From positions 1 through 58,193 of the forward strand of contig DATKLX010000077.1 in the NCBI GenBank assembly GCA_035542155.1: 58,193 bases of DNA. The letters run 5' to 3'. Origin of the DNA: DATKLX01 sp035542155. GTDB taxonomy: Bacteria > Chloroflexota > Anaerolineae > Anaerolineales > Anaerolineaceae. The number at the start of each line of letters is the position of its first letter. Within the stretch, counting starts at the first letter, position 1. Made by a program: the position numbers and the translations under genes. Positions 17,824 to 26,298 of the stretch are shown piece after piece. The notes beneath the pieces were generated by a model. The model was given only the letters and a program-made list of their open reading frames with translations. It was not told where the DNA came from and searched no databases.

Positions 17824-18681
17824 ATGTCCCTCCCGGCCCTGGCCTTACTAATTGTAGCTGCCCTGCTGCACGCCGGGTGGAACCTGCTCCTCAAGCAGGC
17901 CGGGGAGAAGTACATCGCCTCCTGGTGGGGGATCGTCGTTTCCTCCGTGATCTGCCTGCCCATCCTGGCCTTTCGCCCTCCCATCCCTGCCCAGATCTGG
18001 CCCTACCTGCTGGCCAGCGCAGTCTGCGAGGCGCTGTATTTTGCCGCCCTGGCCGGCGCTTACCAGGTAGAAGATTTCTCGCTCATTTATCCGCTTGCCC
18101 GGGGCGGCGCGCCGGCGCTGCTCGCGGTCTGGTCGATCTTGTTCCTCAAAGAAACGCCCCGGCCGGCGGGCCTGGTGGGCCTGGGGCTGGTCACGTTCGG
18201 CCTGATCGTGGTGGGCAGCAGCCAGTTGTGGGCGGCGCGAAAGAAAAACTCGGCCAGCGCAGCCGGCCTGGGCCTGGCGATGCTGGTTGCTCTGTTCATC
18301 TCCATTTATTCCGCCATCGACGGGGCCGCCGTGAAGCGAGCCGACCCGCTGGTCTACGTGATTGTTGCCTTCTGGCTTACCGGCCTCTTTGCGACCCCCG
18401 TGGTCCTCTGGCTGTACGGCTGGCGGGCGGTCCGCGCCCAATGGCAGGCCCATTGGCCGCGCGCCTCGGCGATCGGCGTGATCTCCTTGCTCGCTTACCT
18501 GCTCGTCCTGGTCGCTTACTCATTTTCCCCGGTAAGCTACGTAGGGGCCATCCGCGAGATCAGCATCGTCTTTGGCGCCATCGCCGGCTGGTTATGGCTG
18601 AAAGAGCGTTTTGGACCGCTCCGCACCATCGGGGCTGCGATCATCTTCGCCGGCATCCTCACCATCCTCGCCGCCGGGTAA
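17824..18681 (+). CDS. EamA (DMT) family transporter
   Basis: A 285-residue inner-membrane transporter of the drug/metabolite superfamily with about ten membrane segments arranged as two EamA halves. The first half starts LALLIVAALLHAGWNLLLKQAG, and the halves end LGLVTFGLIVVGS and GAAIIFAGILTIL, as is usual in the family. The substrate is unknown; members export amino acids or other small metabolites. There is no clear Shine-Dalgarno, but TAGAAT at 17768-17773 could be a -10. Its last 90 bases overlap the end of the opposite-strand PDZ gene. Confidence 0.9.
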   Translation: MSLPALALLIVAALLHAGWNLLLKQAGEKYIASWWGIVVSSVICLPILAFRPPIPAQIWPYLLASAVCEALYFAALAGAYQVEDFSLIYPLARGGAPALLAVWSILFLKETPRPAGLVGLGLVTFGLIVVGSSQLWAARKKNSASAAGLGLAMLVALFISIYSAIDGAAVKRADPLVYVIVAFWLTGLFATPVVLWLYGWRAVRAQWQAHWPRASAIGVISLLAYLLVLVAYSFSPVSYVGAIREISIVFGAIAGWLWLKERFGPLRTIGAAIIFAGILTILAAG

Positions 18682-20133
18682 CCCCGCCCGCCTGGCTCGC
18701 CAGTGGGGTAGAAGCCACAGGGAGAGCGCGGCCGGCTTGAGGTTCTCATCGACCACCTTCAACAGCTCGCCGCTCAGATGATTCAGATCGACGTCGCTGC
18801 GTGCGGCGGCGGCGAAGACCTCCAGGGTGCGCGCCGCGTCGTATTTCTTGCGGAAAAAGCGCCGGTCGATCGCCTGTTGTACCCACGAGCGCACCGGCGC
18901 GAACAAAACCGTGATGGCCAGCGTGGAGAGGATCAGGGCCAGGTTCGAGTCTTCTCCGCTGATCTGGCGGAAAAGCCACTGCAGGAAGACCACCAGGGAG
19001 AAATAGGTCGCCGCTAGGGAAGCCGTGATCAGGGTGTAGATCAGCGTGCGGCGGATGATCAGGTCGACATCCCACAAGCGGAAGCGCAGAATCGAGGCTG
19101 CCAGGGCCGGAGGGACCAGAATCAGCGGAAGATAGAACGTCCGCTGCGAGAGGAGATAGGCGTAGGTAGCCACCGGGTCGCTGTGCAGGCCAGGAAAAAC
19201 CTGCAGCGGAAGCTGGTAGGTGAAGCCCAGCTCGAGGATCAGGTATCCCAGCGCTCCGGCCGAAATCCCAAATAGCGCCCAACGGATTTGCCGTCGTTCC
19301 ACCGGCGACGTGGAAGTCCAGTAGCGGTACGCCTGGACGGCCAGCCCAATGGCAATGAACAGGTTTTCAAACAGAACCGGGCGGTTGTCCTGGAAGACCC
19401 AGGCTTTGAACGGGGTCAGGCTGCTCGCCAGGCCGTATACCACGGCCGTGAGTGGATAGATCCAGATCCAGCGTGGCCGCCAGCGCCCATCTGGAAAAAG
19501 GGCCAGGGATAATGGGACCAGCAGGAATCCCAGGTTCTGGCTCAAAGGGGTCAGCCATCCCATTCCCGGTGTCCGGGCAAGCAGGAGTAATTCGGGAGGG
19601 ATGCGCACCGGGATCAGAACCAGGGCGTACGCCGCCAGGATCGGGAACCAGCCGCTCGGCGCGCGCCAGACGATCAGGGCGCTCATTCCAAGGAAGATCA
19701 TGACATAGAGCATGTCCAGCCCGATCAGGCCGCCGATATAGACGGCGCGCGGCAGGCCGGCCGCCAGCCGCCCCGGCAGATCGTAAATGACGTAGCGCTG
19801 CTGCAGCCTGCCGTCCGGGCTGCGCACCAGGAAGTTGATATGGCTTCCCGGCTCGCCGGTTTGCAGCGCGCTCTGGTCCTCGCGGTTTACCGCCTGGCGG
19901 TTGACCAGGATGATCACATCCCCCGGCCGGATGCCTGCCCGGTCCGCTGAAAGGCCCGGGGTGACTGAATCGACCGCCAGGCCACTGGAGGTGGGGTGCC
20001 ACCACAGCCCCAGAAATCCCCGGTTCAGTTTTTGCGCTTCGAGCGGGATGCCGGCCAGGAACGCCCCCAGCGCCAGCAAGGCTACCGCGGGCCAGGACCA
20101 ACGAGCGATGCGGTACAGTACAGCAGAAGACAT
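18592..20133 (-). CDS. PDZ + 7TM sensor-like membrane protein without kinase core
   Basis: A 513-residue protein. Segment order: an N-terminal membrane helix; a PDZ-like domain (about 33-115, GLAVDSVTPGLSADRAGIRPGDVI); roughly ten membrane helices; then the linker ILRFRLWDVDLIIRRTLIYTLITASLAATYFS and APVRSWVQQAIDRRFFRKKYDAARTLEVFAAAA. That linker is the one that leads into GAF and histidine-kinase domains in many Chloroflexota and cyanobacterial sensors. Here the protein stops soon after SLWLLP and no kinase follows. The last ~30 residues are antisense to the EamA gene and have odd composition (GEDGEDAGEDD), so they look like read-through. Its function is unknown. Confidence 0.85.
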   Translation of the reverse strand: MSSAVLYRIARWSWPAVALLALGAFLAGIPLEAQKLNRGFLGLWWHPTSSGLAVDSVTPGLSADRAGIRPGDVIILVNRQAVNREDQSALQTGEPGSHINFLVRSPDGRLQQRYVIYDLPGRLAAGLPRAVYIGGLIGLDMLYVMIFLGMSALIVWRAPSGWFPILAAYALVLIPVRIPPELLLLARTPGMGWLTPLSQNLGFLLVPLSLALFPDGRWRPRWIWIYPLTAVVYGLASSLTPFKAWVFQDNRPVLFENLFIAIGLAVQAYRYWTSTSPVERRQIRWALFGISAGALGYLILELGFTYQLPLQVFPGLHSDPVATYAYLLSQRTFYLPLILVPPALAASILRFRLWDVDLIIRRTLIYTLITASLAATYFSLVVFLQWLFRQISGEDSNLALILSTLAITVLFAPVRSWVQQAIDRRFFRKKYDAARTLEVFAAAARSDVDLNHLSGELLKVVDENLKPAALSLWLLPHWRARRAGLPGGEDGEDAGEDDRSPDGAERSKTLFQP

Positions 20134-20162
20134 GGGTTAATGATAGCCGAAAACGGAAAAGC

Positions 20163-21143
20163 TCACACCTTTGTAGGTCCCCCTGTGCGGGCCGATTCCA
20201 GCAGCGCCAGGATCACCTTAAGGTTGTTGCGGCTATCCTCCAGGTTGATTCGTGGGAGCTTTCCCTCCAGGATGGCGTCGGCCATATCCTCGACCTCCCC
20301 CAGGTACAGCTCGCGGCCGTGCAGCGGGATCTGCTCCTCGGATCCTTCCCTCCGCAGGATCACATAAGCCTCCAGCCCGGGTTTGAAGGGCGCGGGCACG
20401 AACAGGCTGGCGTATTCGCCGCAGATTTCGATCTGCGCCCGCTGCGGGAGACTGAAGCTCGAATCGAACTGCGCGAGCGCGCCACCGTGGAAGCGCATCT
20501 GCCCGCAGAAGAGGGTATCCACCCCGCGCGCGGTGGGCAGCATCCAGCCGAAGACCTTTTCCGGCTCGGCCTTGAGCACCGTGCGGAAGTAGCTGATCGG
20601 GTAGCAGCCCAGGTCCCAGATGCTTCCACCACCCAGTTCCGGGTTCAGGCGCACATCGGCCGGATTGTTGAGGAAAAAGCTGAACGAGCCGCGGAGGAAG
20701 CGGATCGGCCCCAGCGCCCCAGATTGGACCTTGTCCTGGATGAAGAGGGTCTGCGGGTGGTGGCGGTACATGAACCCCTCCTCAACGACCACCCCTCTCT
20801 CGCAAGCGGCGCGGATCACCGCGTCGATTTCATCTAAGGTCAGGGCAAACGGCTTCTCGCACAGGACATGTTTGCCCGCCTCGATAGACCGGATCGTCCA
20901 TTCGGCGTGGAGGCTGTTAGGCAAAGGGTTGTAGACCACGTCGATTTGCGAGTCCGCCAGCATTTCCTCGTAACTCCCGTATGCGTGCGGGATGCCATGT
21001 TCGGCGGCGTAGGTCTCAGCGCGCTCCGGGTCGCGGCTGGCCACCCCGTACAACTGGTTGCGCTTCGAGGCCCTCAGCGGCGTGATCAGCGCGCGGTTGA
21101 TCCTTGCCGTGCTCAGCAATCCCCAACGTAATATGCGTGCCAT
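20163..21143 (-). CDS. Gfo/Idh/MocA family oxidoreductase
   Basis: An NAD(P)-dependent dehydrogenase of 326 residues, probably acting on a sugar, cyclitol or related polyol. The N-terminal Rossmann fold begins ILRWGLLSTARINRALI, an atypical glycine loop shared with trans-dihydrodiol/deoxysugar-type members. The family motif HVLCEKPFALT contains the conserved lysine. The C-terminal GFO_IDH_MocA_C domain follows GFMYRHHPQT. The start at 21143 is preceded by AAGGAG. It begins four bases after the M55 peptidase stop, so the two form one operon. The substrate is not determinable from the sequence. Confidence 0.92.
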   Translation of the reverse strand: MARILRWGLLSTARINRALITPLRASKRNQLYGVASRDPERAETYAAEHGIPHAYGSYEEMLADSQIDVVYNPLPNSLHAEWTIRSIEAGKHVLCEKPFALTLDEIDAVIRAACERGVVVEEGFMYRHHPQTLFIQDKVQSGALGPIRFLRGSFSFFLNNPADVRLNPELGGGSIWDLGCYPISYFRTVLKAEPEKVFGWMLPTARGVDTLFCGQMRFHGGALAQFDSSFSLPQRAQIEICGEYASLFVPAPFKPGLEAYVILRREGSEEQIPLHGRELYLGEVEDMADAILEGKLPRINLEDSRNNLKVILALLESARTGGPTKV

Positions 21144-21147
21144 AGCG

Positions 21148-21972
21148 TCAACTCCTTGCCAGCCCGACCGCCGCCTGGAACGACCGGTATCCCGTGACCA
21201 TATCCGGCGCGGTGATCTGGATTCGCTCACCGTCCAGCCGGGTGGTCCCTGGGAGGAGCATCGCCCGATCGGCCATGTCGCTGGCGATAAACTCCACGGC
21301 GATCAGCACCGGCGGCTGGACGCGGTACGGCGTGGGCGCCATCTCGGCCCGCAGGCGCGCGATCGCGCGTCCCGCCGCCTCGCGGATGCGCTGGTGGGCG
21401 ATTTCCAGCGGCAGGCATTCCGCCGCGCTGCGACCCACGGCCTTTTTGACCATCGCCGCCTCGATCCCCGGCACCAGCTCGGCGGCTTCGGCACAGGTGG
21501 TCTGGTCGCCCGAGATCATCAGCAGGGGGACGTCGAAGTGCCCGGCGACCGCGGCGTTCAGGCCGATCTCGCCAGTCAGTTTCCCATTCAGCCACAGGTT
21601 CGCCACGCACGCGCTCGACCAGGTATGATCCAGGATAGCGTTTAAGGAGCCGCGGCGGGCGTGGTATCCCACCAGCAGCAGGCCGGCCACGCCGGTGTCG
21701 ATCCCGTGAACCGTCGCCAGGGGAGAGCCAACCCCGGAGATGAGGCGGACGCGGGGATCCAGCTCCTCCAGGAGAAGGTTTCCCGCGTTCCAGTGGCCGT
21801 CGACGACGAGGATGTCGTCGGCGCCGGCCTGCTGGGCGCCCTTGATGGCCGAATTGACATCAGCGGTCATCACCCGGCGAAAACGTTCGTAATCCGGGTT
21901 GCCGGGGGTGACGTGTTCCCTGGCTGTCACGCCTGAGATGCCTTCCATGTCCACAGAAATGAGGATCTTCAT
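21148..21972 (-). CDS. dppA: M55 family D-aminopeptidase (DppA-like)
   Basis: A 274-residue zinc aminopeptidase of family M55, which releases D-amino acids such as D-Ala from short peptides and usually assembles as a decamer. The known metal ligands of the Bacillus DppA family line up by position: Asp8 and Glu10 in SVDMEG, His60 in VDGHWN and His104 in VGYHAR. A glutamate near 135 (TGEIG) fits the fifth ligand. AGGAGG lies just upstream of the start. It is the first gene of a two-gene minus-strand unit and is divergent from the liv uptake operon, which may supply its substrate. The link to D-amino acid use is inferred. Confidence 0.92.
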   Translation of the reverse strand: MKILISVDMEGISGVTAREHVTPGNPDYERFRRVMTADVNSAIKGAQQAGADDILVVDGHWNAGNLLLEELDPRVRLISGVGSPLATVHGIDTGVAGLLLVGYHARRGSLNAILDHTWSSACVANLWLNGKLTGEIGLNAAVAGHFDVPLLMISGDQTTCAEAAELVPGIEAAMVKKAVGRSAAECLPLEIAHQRIREAAGRAIARLRAEMAPTPYRVQPPVLIAVEFIASDMADRAMLLPGTTRLDGERIQITAPDMVTGYRSFQAAVGLARS

Positions 21973-22083
21973 GGAACCTCCTGGACCAAAACATCAGCGG
22001 TTATCTGGCGGTCTGCAGTTTGACTTTTTGCGAGCTTCGCCATTCTATTGTATATGAAATCTCAAAAAGAATTGGTTCTTCAG

Positions 22084-22130
22084 GAATCTCCGTGAGAAGA
22101 TCCATCACAGGAAATCCCAATGAACCAAAG
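22084..22130 (+). repeat. Dispersed upstream repeat, copy A
   Basis: An imperfect ~48-base element (starts GAATCTCCGTGAGAAG, continues ATCCATCAC) that recurs at 33090-33138 with about 80% identity and a three-base indel. Both copies lie in the same orientation a short distance upstream of a plus-strand promoter; here the -35 is 22 bases downstream. Confidence 0.6.
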
Positions 22131-22152
22131 GATTATCTACTCATTTGGGTAC

Positions 22153-22181
22153 TTGACTACCCTTTCAGAGAATGCTACTAT
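22153..22181 (+). promoter_or_regulatory. Sigma-70 type promoter of the liv operon
   Basis: TTGACT (22153-22158), a 17-base spacer and TACTAT (22176-22181) form a good vegetative promoter. Transcription would start near 22188 and leave a leader of about 180 bases before livK. The 395-base region between the M55 and livK genes also contains a possible minus-strand -10 (ATTGTA at 22047-22052 on the plus strand) for the M55 gene. The remainder is not assigned. Confidence 0.65.
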
Positions 22182-22282
22182 CTTTAGGAATTCTGACGCT
22201 CGAGTTTCCGTTTTCTGTCTGTATCGGTAAAAGTACGTCCCGGGCTTGTAGATAGCGGCTCTTCTGTCAGTAGAATCAGGCG

Positions 22283-22358
22283 CTTTTGACATTGCCACCC
22301 AGGGTTCGTGACCTGGTCGAGTTCTACCGTATCCACATTTCAAGTCTGTCAAAAGGAG
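22283..22358 (+). promoter_or_regulatory. Structured livK leader that pairs into the ribosome-binding site
   Basis: CTTTTGACA (22283-22291) is exactly complementary to TGTCAAAAG (22347-22355), and the second arm runs into the AAGGAG Shine-Dalgarno (22353-22358) of livK. Between the arms lies a smaller hairpin, CCAGG (22299-22303) with CCTGG (22312-22316). A structure of this kind could control translation of the binding protein. No known riboswitch family was recognised. Confidence 0.5.
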
Positions 22359-22367
22359 AGCATGAAT

Positions 22368-23567
22368 ATGAGAAGAACGATTTTCGCGGTCATTTCTTTG
22401 ATCGTGGTGGTCAGCTTGCTGGCTGCCTGCACGCCCGCCGCTGGCACCGGCGGCGGAGGAACGATCAAAATCGCCACCCAGAGCCCGCTTTCGGGCGGGC
22501 AGTCGGCCATCGGGGTGGACATCAAGAACGGCGCGGAGCTCGCCCTGAACCAGCTCAGTGACCCCTTGAAGTCGATGGGCTTCACCGTCCAACTGGCAGC
22601 TTTCGACGATGCGGCGAACCCGGATACGGGTGTGGCTAACGCGAAAAAGATCGTCGCCGATCCGTCGGTGCTGTGCGTCGTGGGTCACTACAACTCCGGC
22701 GTCCAGATCCCTTCCTCTGAGGTGTACCACTCCTCGGGACTGGCCAACGTCTCCCCCGCCAATACCAATCCGAAAGTGACCGATCGCCGTTACCTGGAAG
22801 TCAACCGTATCGTCGGCCGCGATGACATCCAGGGCTCAGTGGGAGCGGATTTTGCCGCATCCAAGGGCATCAAGTCCGCCTACGTGCTCCATGACAAGAC
22901 TGCCTATGGCCAGGGCATCGCCGAGTTCTTCCGCAAAGAGGCTGAAAGCAAGGGCATCAAGGTCGTGGGATTTGACGGCACCGAAGAGAAAGCCAACTTC
23001 GACGCCATCCTGACACCTATCATCAGCGCCAAGCCCGAAATGGTCTACTTCGGCGGCATCTTCGACCAGATCGCCGTCTTCATCAAGCAGGCCCGCCAGA
23101 AGGGCTACATGGGCACGTTCTTCAGTGATGACGGCTTCGATTCGCCCGAAGCGGTCAATATTGCCGGCCAATCGATCCTGGATGGCGGCGGAACCTACTA
23201 CTCTACCGTAGCCGGCCCGGCCAAGCTCTATCCTGGCACCGCCAAATTCCAGCAAGATTTCAAGGCCAAATACAATGCCGATCCCAAGCCGTTTGCCGCG
23301 CAGGGCTTTGATGCGATGGGCATCTGCCTGAAAGCCATTGAGAACGCCGCCAAGGCTGCCGGAAATAAGATACCCACCCGCGCTGCGGTGGCCCAGGCCA
23401 TCCGCGACCTGAAGGACTACGATGGTATTACCGGCAAGATCACCTTTGACGCCAAGGGCGACCTGCTCAACGCCAAATACTTCATCATCCAGGTCGTCAG
23501 CGCGGATCCGAACAAGTGGAACGACAACCCCGTCGCCGAGACGCTGACCTTCGCACCGCCGCAGTAG
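22368..23567 (+). CDS. livK: Branched-chain amino acid ABC transporter binding lipoprotein (LivK-like)
   Basis: The extracytoplasmic substrate-binding subunit of a HAAT-family transporter, 399 residues. The N-terminus MRRTIFAVISLIVVVSLLAAC is a lipoprotein signal with the lipid-carrying Cys at position 21. The mature protein is a periplasmic-binding type I domain: IKIATQSPLSGGQSAIGVDI, then VCVVGHYNSGVQIPSSEVYH and GYMGTFFSDDGFDSPE. Start choice: ATG at 22368 is nine bases from AAGGAG, while the in-frame ATG at 22362 is only three bases away. The ligand could be a branched-chain amino acid, an amide or a peptide. Transport genes follow after a strong hairpin. Confidence 0.94.
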   Translation: MRRTIFAVISLIVVVSLLAACTPAAGTGGGGTIKIATQSPLSGGQSAIGVDIKNGAELALNQLSDPLKSMGFTVQLAAFDDAANPDTGVANAKKIVADPSVLCVVGHYNSGVQIPSSEVYHSSGLANVSPANTNPKVTDRRYLEVNRIVGRDDIQGSVGADFAASKGIKSAYVLHDKTAYGQGIAEFFRKEAESKGIKVVGFDGTEEKANFDAILTPIISAKPEMVYFGGIFDQIAVFIKQARQKGYMGTFFSDDGFDSPEAVNIAGQSILDGGGTYYSTVAGPAKLYPGTAKFQQDFKAKYNADPKPFAAQGFDAMGICLKAIENAAKAAGNKIPTRAAVAQAIRDLKDYDGITGKITFDAKGDLLNAKYFIIQVVSADPNKWNDNPVAETLTFAPPQ

Positions 23568-23617
23568 CGCTCCAGTTTTCTCGCTGCAATGCCGTTCCAG
23601 AGCAGTTTTTGAAGTAG

Positions 23618-23665
23618 GGGTTTTGCCCTGGCGCTCGCCGGGGCAAAACCCTTCTTGTATTTTAT
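23618..23665 (+). terminator. Intra-operon terminator/attenuator after livK
   Basis: GGGTTTTGCCC (23618-23628) pairs perfectly with GGGCAAAACCC (23641-23651). The stem extends inward by a T-G pair and GGC/GCC to a tetraloop. The next bases are TTCTTGTATTTTAT. It fits a rho-independent terminator that lets only part of transcription continue into the permease genes, giving an excess of binding protein. Confidence 0.8.
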
Positions 23666-23678
23666 AGAAAGGATCTTC

Positions 23679-24866
23679 ATGCAACGGATCGTACGGTCGC
23701 CTTTCTACCGTGATATTTACAAAGGAGTCCTCCGGCCGATTGGGCAAATCGTCCTGTTTATCATTGCCAGCGGCGCGAGTCTTTCGCTGCTCATGATCCT
23801 GCTGGCCTTCCTGTTCAGCGGCTCGGCCATCGATCAGCACGTCATGACCAACAATGGGACTACCCTGTGGAACTATACCCTGGTCAATCTGCCCCAGGTG
23901 CTGGTGGATGGGGTCACCCTCGGGTTCGTGTACGCCGTGATCGCCCTGGGGTATACCATGGTCTACGGTGTGCTCGAATTTATCAACTTCGCTCACAGCG
24001 AAATTTTCGCCATTGGCGCTTTCGTCGGCGTGGAAATCCTGATCGCGATCAACAATGCCGGGCTGCTGGCCGGCGGCAGTCTGCTGAACTCCTACGCCTG
24101 GCTGATCGTTGCGATCCTGGCCGCCATGGCTGCCTCCGGGTTGACGGCGGTCCTGATGGAGCGCATCGCTTACCGGCCCCTGCGCAACGCGCCGCGCCTG
24201 GTCCCTCTGATTTCTGCCATCGGGGTCTCCTTCTTCCTCCAGGATACCATCCGCCTGGTCGAAAGCCTGACCACCGGCCAGTTCTACCGGGTGATCCCGA
24301 CTTTTGGCAATTTCGATACTCGCGTGCCCATCTTCAACGCCGCTATTGGCGGAACCGCGTTCAAGATGGACGTGGAGGTTAAATCGATATGGGTGATGGC
24401 CGCCGGTTTGCTCATGCTCACTGGCCTGAACTACCTGGTCAACGTCACCAAAGTGGGCAAAGCCATCCGCGCGGTGGCCCAGAGCCAGTCCTCTGCCAGC
24501 CTGATGGGGATCGACGTCAACAAGATGATCGCCATCACCTTCCTTGTGGGCGGCGCTCTGGGCGGGGCCGCGGGGACGCTCTACGCGCTCAAATTCACCC
24601 GCATCGATCCCTTCGTGGGCTTCTTCCCCGGCATCAAGGCCTTTACCGCGGCGGTCATGGGCGGCATCGGCAACCTGACCGGCGCGCTTCTGGGCGGGAT
24701 GATCCTGGGGATGCTGGAAACCTTTGCCGGAGCGTACATGTCTGTATTCACCATGGGTGCGGCGGGAACCGAATATAAAGATATCTTTGCCTTTCTCATT
24801 TTGATCCTGGTCCTCATTTTCCGCCCCACCGGTATCCTCGGCGAGCAGGTCGCTCAGAAGGCATAG
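23679..24866 (+). CDS. livH: Branched-chain amino acid ABC transporter permease (LivH-like)
   Basis: A membrane subunit of 395 residues, longer than typical LivH because of an N-terminal extension with one extra hydrophobic segment (LFIIASGASLSLLMILLAFLF). The conserved core starts LVDGVTLGFVYAVIALGYTMVYG and continues through INFAHSEIFAIGAFVG. The cytoplasmic coupling loop is VTKVGKAIRAVAQSQSSASL, followed by the family stretch VGGALGGAAGTLY. AAAGGA lies five bases before the ATG at 23679, which is why the slightly longer open frame was not chosen. LivM follows after seven bases. Confidence 0.94.
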   Translation: MQRIVRSPFYRDIYKGVLRPIGQIVLFIIASGASLSLLMILLAFLFSGSAIDQHVMTNNGTTLWNYTLVNLPQVLVDGVTLGFVYAVIALGYTMVYGVLEFINFAHSEIFAIGAFVGVEILIAINNAGLLAGGSLLNSYAWLIVAILAAMAASGLTAVLMERIAYRPLRNAPRLVPLISAIGVSFFLQDTIRLVESLTTGQFYRVIPTFGNFDTRVPIFNAAIGGTAFKMDVEVKSIWVMAAGLLMLTGLNYLVNVTKVGKAIRAVAQSQSSASLMGIDVNKMIAITFLVGGALGGAAGTLYALKFTRIDPFVGFFPGIKAFTAAVMGGIGNLTGALLGGMILGMLETFAGAYMSVFTMGAAGTEYKDIFAFLILILVLIFRPTGILGEQVAQKA

Positions 24867-24873
24867 GTGCAGC

Positions 24874-26298
24874 ATGGCCCAGATTTTGACCACTCGTCTC
24901 CAATCGATCTTTCAAGCCGGCCAGGCATGGTTCCAAAAGAGCAGCAACGCGTCCATTTTTGCAACCGCTTACCTGCTCATCACCGGACTGCTGGTCTATT
25001 TCAATCCTCTCTCCTTGCCGGCCTTCCTGCTCTTCATGGCGTCGGCCTATTTGATCTATGCTTTCCCGATGTCCAGCAGGACCAAAGCCATCCTGGGCGT
25101 CGTGATGGCCCTGGTGCTGATCCCAATTATCGGGGCGCGCAATATCTTCTACCTTGAGGTGATCTTCCAGATTGCTCTCTTCGCCGCCCTGGCCCTCGGG
25201 CTCAACATCGTGGTCGGGTTTGCTGGCATGTTGAACATGGGCTACGTGGCCTTTTATGCGGTCGGCGCGTACCTGTGGGCGATCTTTGGCTCCCAGCAGC
25301 TCTTCCTGCTCCATTCGATCCCCGGGACCGCGCCGCCCACGGATAAGTTTTTCCTTCCCGCCGACACCTTTTACCTCTTCCTGTTCGGCGGGATGATCCT
25401 CGCTGCGCTGGTTGGGATCCTGCTCGGGCTGCCGGTGCTGCGCGTCCGCGGCGATTACCTGGCAATCGTGACCCTCGGCTTTGGTGAGGTCATCCGCGTG
25501 CTCGCCAATAATCTGGATAAGCCGATCAATCTCACCAATGGCCCACAGGGTATCACTCCCATCCAGCGGCCTACGCTGCCCGGCCCACTCCTCGCCGCTC
25601 TCAACACGGTGCTCACCCCGGTCGTCGGCCATCCCGTCTCCCAGGGGGATTTCTACAACCTCTTCTTTTATGCCCTGTCCCTCCTCGTGGCGATCCTGGT
25701 GATCGTGGTCGTCATTCGCCTGGACGACTCGAAGGTCGGACGGGCCTGGGCGGCGATCCGCGAGGATGAGCTGGCCGCATCGGCCATGGGCATCCCCATC
25801 GTCCGCTACAAGCTCCTGGCCTTCGCCGTGGGGGCTTCTTTTGCCGGGGTCATGGGCGTGATCTTCGCCGCCAGCCGTACCTTTGTCAGCCCGGAATCCT
25901 TCAACTTCATGCAGTCGATCGGCGTCCTCTCCATGGTGATCCTCGGCGGCCTGGGCAGCATCCCCGGCGTGATCCTGGGCGCGGCTCTGGTCACCATTCT
26001 AAACCTGCAGGTGCTTCAAGAGCTGTCCCTATGGCTGAACAGCCTCCGCCAGAGCGACGCAGTCATTCCGCTGATTAATTTTGCCTGGAAGAACCTTTCC
26101 GGCCAGCTTGACCCGGCCAAGTACCAGCGGATGCTCTTTGGCCTGATTCTGATCGTGATGATGATTTACCGCCAGGAAGGCCTGATCCCGGCCCAGCGGC
26201 GCAAACGCCAGAAAGCGGAGGCCCCTGCAGCCGAAGGGGAAAACGGCGCCAGCGGGGAAGCCTCTCCCAGGGCGGAGGTGGAACATGGCGCTGCTTGA
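24874..26298 (+). CDS. livM: Branched-chain amino acid ABC transporter permease (LivM-like)
   Basis: The second membrane subunit, 474 residues. The LivM core includes LGLNIVVGFAGMLNMGYVAFYAVGA, then GDYLAIVTLGFGEVIRVLANN, and the coupling loop DSKVGRAWAAIREDELAASAMGI. The C-terminus, after about residue 445, is a charged low-complexity tail (RRKRQKAEAPAAEGENGA) that is not part of the usual fold. The last 14 bases overlap the start of livG, and GGAGGTG for livG lies inside this gene. AGGTG precedes its own ATG. Confidence 0.94.
   Translation: MAQILTTRLQSIFQAGQAWFQKSSNASIFATAYLLITGLLVYFNPLSLPAFLLFMASAYLIYAFPMSSRTKAILGVVMALVLIPIIGARNIFYLEVIFQIALFAALALGLNIVVGFAGMLNMGYVAFYAVGAYLWAIFGSQQLFLLHSIPGTAPPTDKFFLPADTFYLFLFGGMILAALVGILLGLPVLRVRGDYLAIVTLGFGEVIRVLANNLDKPINLTNGPQGITPIQRPTLPGPLLAALNTVLTPVVGHPVSQGDFYNLFFYALSLLVAILVIVVVIRLDDSKVGRAWAAIREDELAASAMGIPIVRYKLLAFAVGASFAGVMGVIFAASRTFVSPESFNFMQSIGVLSMVILGGLGSIPGVILGAALVTILNLQVLQELSLWLNSLRQSDAVIPLINFAWKNLSGQLDPAKYQRMLFGLILIVMMIYRQEGLIPAQRRKRQKAEAPAAEGENGASGEASPRAEVEHGAA

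Noticed and set aside
22299..22316. GGTTCGTGACC in the livK leader looks like a tRNA T-arm.
   Set aside because: The loop is too long and does not fit TTCRANY, and no anticodon or acceptor arms can be folded around it.
22836..24893. A 685-codon open frame antisense to livK and livH.
   Set aside because: It is the mirror of GC-rich coding sequence, has His/Asp/Gln-rich protein with no fold-like pattern, and lies opposite two certain genes.
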